NCBI GenBank assembly: GCA_023819365.1
Contig: JAMWBP010000020.1
Coordinates: forward strand, 1-7,930
Direction: 5' to 3'
Origin: Candidatus Omnitrophota bacterium
GTDB lineage: Bacteria > Ratteibacteria > UBA8468 > B48-G9 > JAFGKM01
Length of the DNA: 7,930 bases
Positions 5,964-7,930 of this stretch are shown in pieces; the stretch's first letter is position 1, and every line of letters begins with the position of its first letter. A model generated the notes under the pieces. It did no database searches. It saw nothing but the letters and a program-made list of their open reading frames with translations, and was not told where the DNA came from. The translations under genes and the position numbers were made by a program.

Positions 5964-6620
5964 ATGAAAAGGGCTGTATGCCTTATATCAGGTGGAATAG
6001 ACAGTTTTGTTGCTGCATCTATTGCAAAGAAAGATGGATATGAGATATATGGACTAACAGTGGACTATGGACAGAGAAATAGAAAAGAGATTATTTCTGC
6101 TAAAAAAATATGTAAGTTCCTGAAGGTCAAAAGACACATTATAACAAAGATAGACCTTTCCTGGGTAAACTCTGCACTAACTGATAAAAAAATAAGAATC
6201 CCTGAAAAGGTAAAAAAAGATGAAATACCATCCACATATGTGCCTGCAAGAAATACAATATTTTTATCCCTGGCACTGGCACTTGCTGAAACATTAAATG
6301 CAGAGGCAATATTCATTGGAGTAAACTCTATTGACTTTTCAGGTTATCCTGACTGTAGACCCGTATATGTTAAAAAATATCAGAAACTTATAGATGTTGC
6401 TACCAAAAAGACCGTTGAAGGCAGAAAAATCGTGTTAAAGGCACCCCTTCTTTACTTCTCAAAGGTAGATATTATAAGGAAAGGGATATCCCTTGGTCTT
6501 GACCTATCCATTACCTGGTCGTGTTATAGAAGCGGTAAAAAACCCTGTGGAAGATGCCCCAGTTGTATCATAAGGAAAAAGGCATTTACTTGTCTCTACC
6601 AAAAAAATCTACGCTCCTGA
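5964..6620 (+). CDS. queC: 7-cyano-7-deazaguanine (preQ0) synthase
   Basis: This 218-residue ATP-dependent enzyme converts 7-carboxy-7-deazaguanine, the QueE product, to preQ0 using ammonia. It shows the PP-loop SGGIDS (residues 9-14), DYGQRNRKE (34-42), TYVPARNT (91-98), GVNSIDFSGYPDCRP (119-133) and a C-terminal zinc site with Cys187, Cys195, Cys198 and Cys201 (SCY...CGRCPSC). Length is slightly under that of E. coli QueC. Start supported by AAAGGGG ending 3 bases before the ATG. Small departures are CPSC where CDSC is usual and valine after CRP where glutamate is common; neither removes a zinc ligand. Its 3' end overlaps the convergent MBL-fold gene by 25 bases. Together with queE it supplies preQ0 for tRNA queuosine or possibly other 7-deazapurines. 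Confidence 0.93.
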   Translation: MKRAVCLISGGIDSFVAASIAKKDGYEIYGLTVDYGQRNRKEIISAKKICKFLKVKRHIITKIDLSWVNSALTDKKIRIPEKVKKDEIPSTYVPARNTIFLSLALALAETLNAEAIFIGVNSIDFSGYPDCRPVYVKKYQKLIDVATKKTVEGRKIVLKAPLLYFSKVDIIRKGISLGLDLSITWSCYRSGKKPCGRCPSCIIRKKAFTCLYQKNLRS

Positions 6621-7195
6621 CCAATGGTAGAAGATGGGCCGTGTCCAGGGTAGATAAGTGTATCACCAGGGAGCACCAGCAGTTTAGTTGTGATTGACTT
6701 AAAAAGTGCCTCTTCAGAGCCACCGGGAAGGTCTGTCCTTCCATACCCACCGCAGAAAAGTGTATCTCCTGTAAATAGAATATTTTCATACTTCAGGCAT
6801 ATACTTCCTGGGGTATGCCCTGGTGTATGTATTATTTGAAAGGACAGATTTCCTGCCCTGAGAGTATCTCCCTCTTCCACAATAAAACTTTGCACATTAA
6901 CAGTTAAGGAAAGACCAAATAATTGAGAAAGGTTTCTTTCAGGGGCTTTTAAACACTCAACATCCTGAGAATGTATATATACAGGAAGACCAAACTTTTC
7001 ATCATCCTTTATATGGTCCATATGTCCGTGTGTATTAACAATAAAGGATGGCTCAATCCCCACTTCTTTTATAACCTCTTTTATCTTCTCATACTCATCC
7101 CCGGGGTCTATAATAAATCCCTTCCCTGTTTTTTCGCAACCCACAATGTAGCAGTTTGTCTGAAACTCACCCACAACAATTTTTTCTATAATCAT
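6596..7195 (-). CDS. metallo-beta-lactamase-fold hydrolase, glyoxalase II-like
   Basis: A 199-residue cytosolic protein of the short GloB-like MBL family. The dinuclear metal site is complete: THGHMDH (55-61, His56, His58, Asp60, His61), His127 in HTPGHTPG, Asp144 in FTGDTLF and His185 in YPGHGP. The N-terminal QTNCYIVG (12-19) and IIDPGD (28-33) are typical of this subfamily. Likely substrates are hydroxyacyl-thioesters or other small esters; the true substrate cannot be read from sequence. The C-terminus ends TIGQERRFFW, slightly short of the usual TIGxExxxNPF(L/I), and lies in the overlap with queC. The ATG at 7195 has no Shine-Dalgarno, but a perfect TATAAT ends 9 bases before it, suggesting a leaderless transcript. 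It is divergent from the cyclophilin-like gene. Confidence 0.88.
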   Translation of the reverse strand: MIIEKIVVGEFQTNCYIVGCEKTGKGFIIDPGDEYEKIKEVIKEVGIEPSFIVNTHGHMDHIKDDEKFGLPVYIHSQDVECLKAPERNLSQLFGLSLTVNVQSFIVEEGDTLRAGNLSFQIIHTPGHTPGSICLKYENILFTGDTLFCGGYGRTDLPGGSEEALFKSITTKLLVLPGDTLIYPGHGPSSTIGQERRFFW

Positions 7196-7204
7196 AGTGG
7201 AATA

Positions 7205-7210
7205 ATTATA
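7205..7210 (-). promoter_or_regulatory. -10 element of the MBL-fold hydrolase gene
   Basis: On the minus strand this reads TATAAT, a perfect -10, and ends 9 bases before the ATG at 7195. Candidate -35 boxes at normal spacing match poorly (about 3 of 6). The predicted transcription start is within about 3 bases of the start codon. Confidence 0.5.
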
Positions 7211-7260
7211 GTACAGGTTATAAAATCTCCAAAATCTCCTTCCTCATAAGATGTAATCTA

Positions 7261-7269
7261 TGTTATAAT
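7261..7269 (+). promoter_or_regulatory. extended -10 promoter of the cyclophilin-like gene
   Basis: TGTTATAAT is a TGn extension plus a perfect TATAAT (7264-7269). The start codon at 7283 is 13 bases downstream, so the leader would be only about 6-7 bases with no Shine-Dalgarno. No -35 box is recognisable, which an extended -10 tolerates. Confidence 0.6.
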
Positions 7270-7282
7270 ATGTTAGACAATA

Positions 7283-7657
7283 ATGAAAAAAGAGGTATCA
7301 ATAAAGGTAGGAAGTATAATAGTAAAAGGGGTTTTAAGAGCCACCCCATTGGCAGAAAAGATTTATAATAAACTTCCTTTTACTTCAAAGGTAAACTTGT
7401 GGGGTAAGGAGATATACTTTGAAATACCTGTATCAAGTGGAATTGATAGCCCTGTAGAAGAGGTAGAAAAAGGAGATATTGCATACTGGCCTGAAGGAAG
7501 ATGCCTGTGTCTCTTTTTCGGGCCCACACCAATAAGTAAAGGAGAAAAACCCATACCTGCCAGTGCAGTAGAGATCGTGGGAAAAATAACATCTGACTAT
7601 ACTGAACTGGAAAAGGTCCGTCCAGGGGAAAAGATAACTATGGAGAAGGAAAAATAA
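7283..7657 (+). CDS. cyclophilin-like fold protein (TM1367/DUF369 type)
   Basis: A 124-residue cytosolic protein whose sequence matches the small cyclophilin-like family known from the Thermotoga maritima TM1367 structure (Cyclophil_like/DUF369). The typical pieces are LRATPLAEKIYNKLPF (18-33), the WG.EIYFEIP strand (40-49), GDIAYWPEGRCLCLFFGPTPIS (64-85 region) and PASAVEIVGKI (92-102). The family adopts a cyclophilin barrel, but peptidyl-prolyl isomerase activity is not established, so no reaction is assigned. It is first in a two-gene unit with the M55 peptidase gene 9 bases downstream. The start codon lacks a Shine-Dalgarno and lies close behind an extended -10 promoter. Confidence 0.82.
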   Translation: MKKEVSIKVGSIIVKGVLRATPLAEKIYNKLPFTSKVNLWGKEIYFEIPVSSGIDSPVEEVEKGDIAYWPEGRCLCLFFGPTPISKGEKPIPASAVEIVGKITSDYTELEKVRPGEKITMEKEK

Positions 7658-7666
7658 GGGGGATAA

Positions 7667-7930
7667 ATGCGGATATATATAATGACTGATTTAGAAGGGG
7701 TTGCAGGCGTTGTGGACTTTGAAAGTCAGGCATATGATACAGGTAAGTACTATGAAAAGGCAAAGGAACTTCTTACAGAAGAGATAAACGCAGCAGTGGA
7801 GGGAGCAATGCGTGCAGGTGCAACAGAGGTCCTTGTCTGTGATGGGCATGGTTCAGGTGGTATTCTCCCTGAGATGATACACCCTTCAGCAAAACTTTTA
7901 CATGGAAGGCCAATAGGGAAGTTCTGGGAG
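7667..7930 (+). CDS. D-aminopeptidase, peptidase family M55 (partial, 3' end outside window)
   Basis: The first 88 codons of an M55 (DppA-type) metallopeptidase are present and the frame is still open at the window edge. These zinc enzymes release N-terminal D-amino acids from short peptides such as cell-wall-derived ones. Visible features are the N-terminal MRIYIMTDLEGVAGVVD with metal ligands Asp8 and Glu10, TEEINAAVEGAMRAGATEV (37-55), and CDGHGSG with His61, equivalent to the DppA His60 ligand (DSHGS). Remaining ligands would lie beyond the window. GGGGGA at 7658-7663 gives a Shine-Dalgarno at the right distance for the ATG. It follows the cyclophilin-like gene by 9 bases and is probably co-transcribed with it. 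The C-terminal domain and exact substrate are unseen. Confidence 0.88.
   Translation, partial: MRIYIMTDLEGVAGVVDFESQAYDTGKYYEKAKELLTEEINAAVEGAMRAGATEVLVCDGHGSGGILPEMIHPSAKLLHGRPIGKFWE

Noticed and set aside
7142..7155. Another copy of the CACAATGTAGCGGT repeat motif
   Set aside because: CACAATGTAGCAGT matches 13 of 14 bases, but it encodes the conserved NCYIV segment of the MBL-fold protein, and no palindrome follows. Coincidence is likely.
6971..7249. Plus-strand open frame opposite the MBL hydrolase
   Set aside because: It has no recognisable protein features and lies antisense to a gene with a complete metal-binding site.

Overview
The window is an A+T-rich, gene-dense stretch of a bacterial chromosome. 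Arginine is coded mostly by AGA/AGG and isoleucine often by ATA. A lipobox-bearing lipoprotein and a sugar aminotransferase of the surface-polysaccharide type suggest an organism with an envelope, probably Gram-negative. The mix of a CBM9-like lipoprotein, a TM1367-type cyclophilin-like protein and an M55 peptidase would fit a deep-branching, possibly uncultured lineage of the Omnitrophota or Thermotoga-like kind. No marker gene is present, so this placement is inference.

Layout. Positions 1-190 hold the possible tail of an upstream gene and four tandem palindromic repeats. A tightly packed operon follows on the plus strand: rpiB (ribose-5-phosphate isomerase B), pabB and pabC. The last two make p-aminobenzoate from chorismate for folate. 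pabC converges on, and overlaps, a small minus-strand zincin metallopeptidase. A divergent region at 3150-3256 carries a promoter on each strand. The plus-strand one drives a secreted CBM9-like lipoprotein. Positions 4064-4237 are intergenic and carry two kinds of dispersed palindromic repeat plus a hairpin next to a strong Shine-Dalgarno sequence.

A second plus-strand operon follows: a DegT/DnrJ/EryC1-type aminotransferase (KdnA-like), queE and queC. QueE and QueC are the CDG synthase and preQ0 synthase of 7-deazaguanine (queuosine) synthesis. queC overlaps tail to tail with a minus-strand metallo-beta-lactamase-fold hydrolase. Another divergent promoter region (7196-7282) then leads to a cyclophilin-like protein and the start of an M55 D-aminopeptidase gene, which runs off the window.

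No mobile element, CRISPR array, tRNA or rRNA was recognised. Most of the window is housekeeping or biosynthetic. The points most worth a second look are: the modular palindromic repeats; three first-in-transcript genes that look leaderless while the downstream genes have good Shine-Dalgarno sequences; loss of the PLP-ring glutamate in PabC; and the co-transcription of a sugar aminotransferase with the 7-deazaguanine genes. I found no convincing new multi-gene system.
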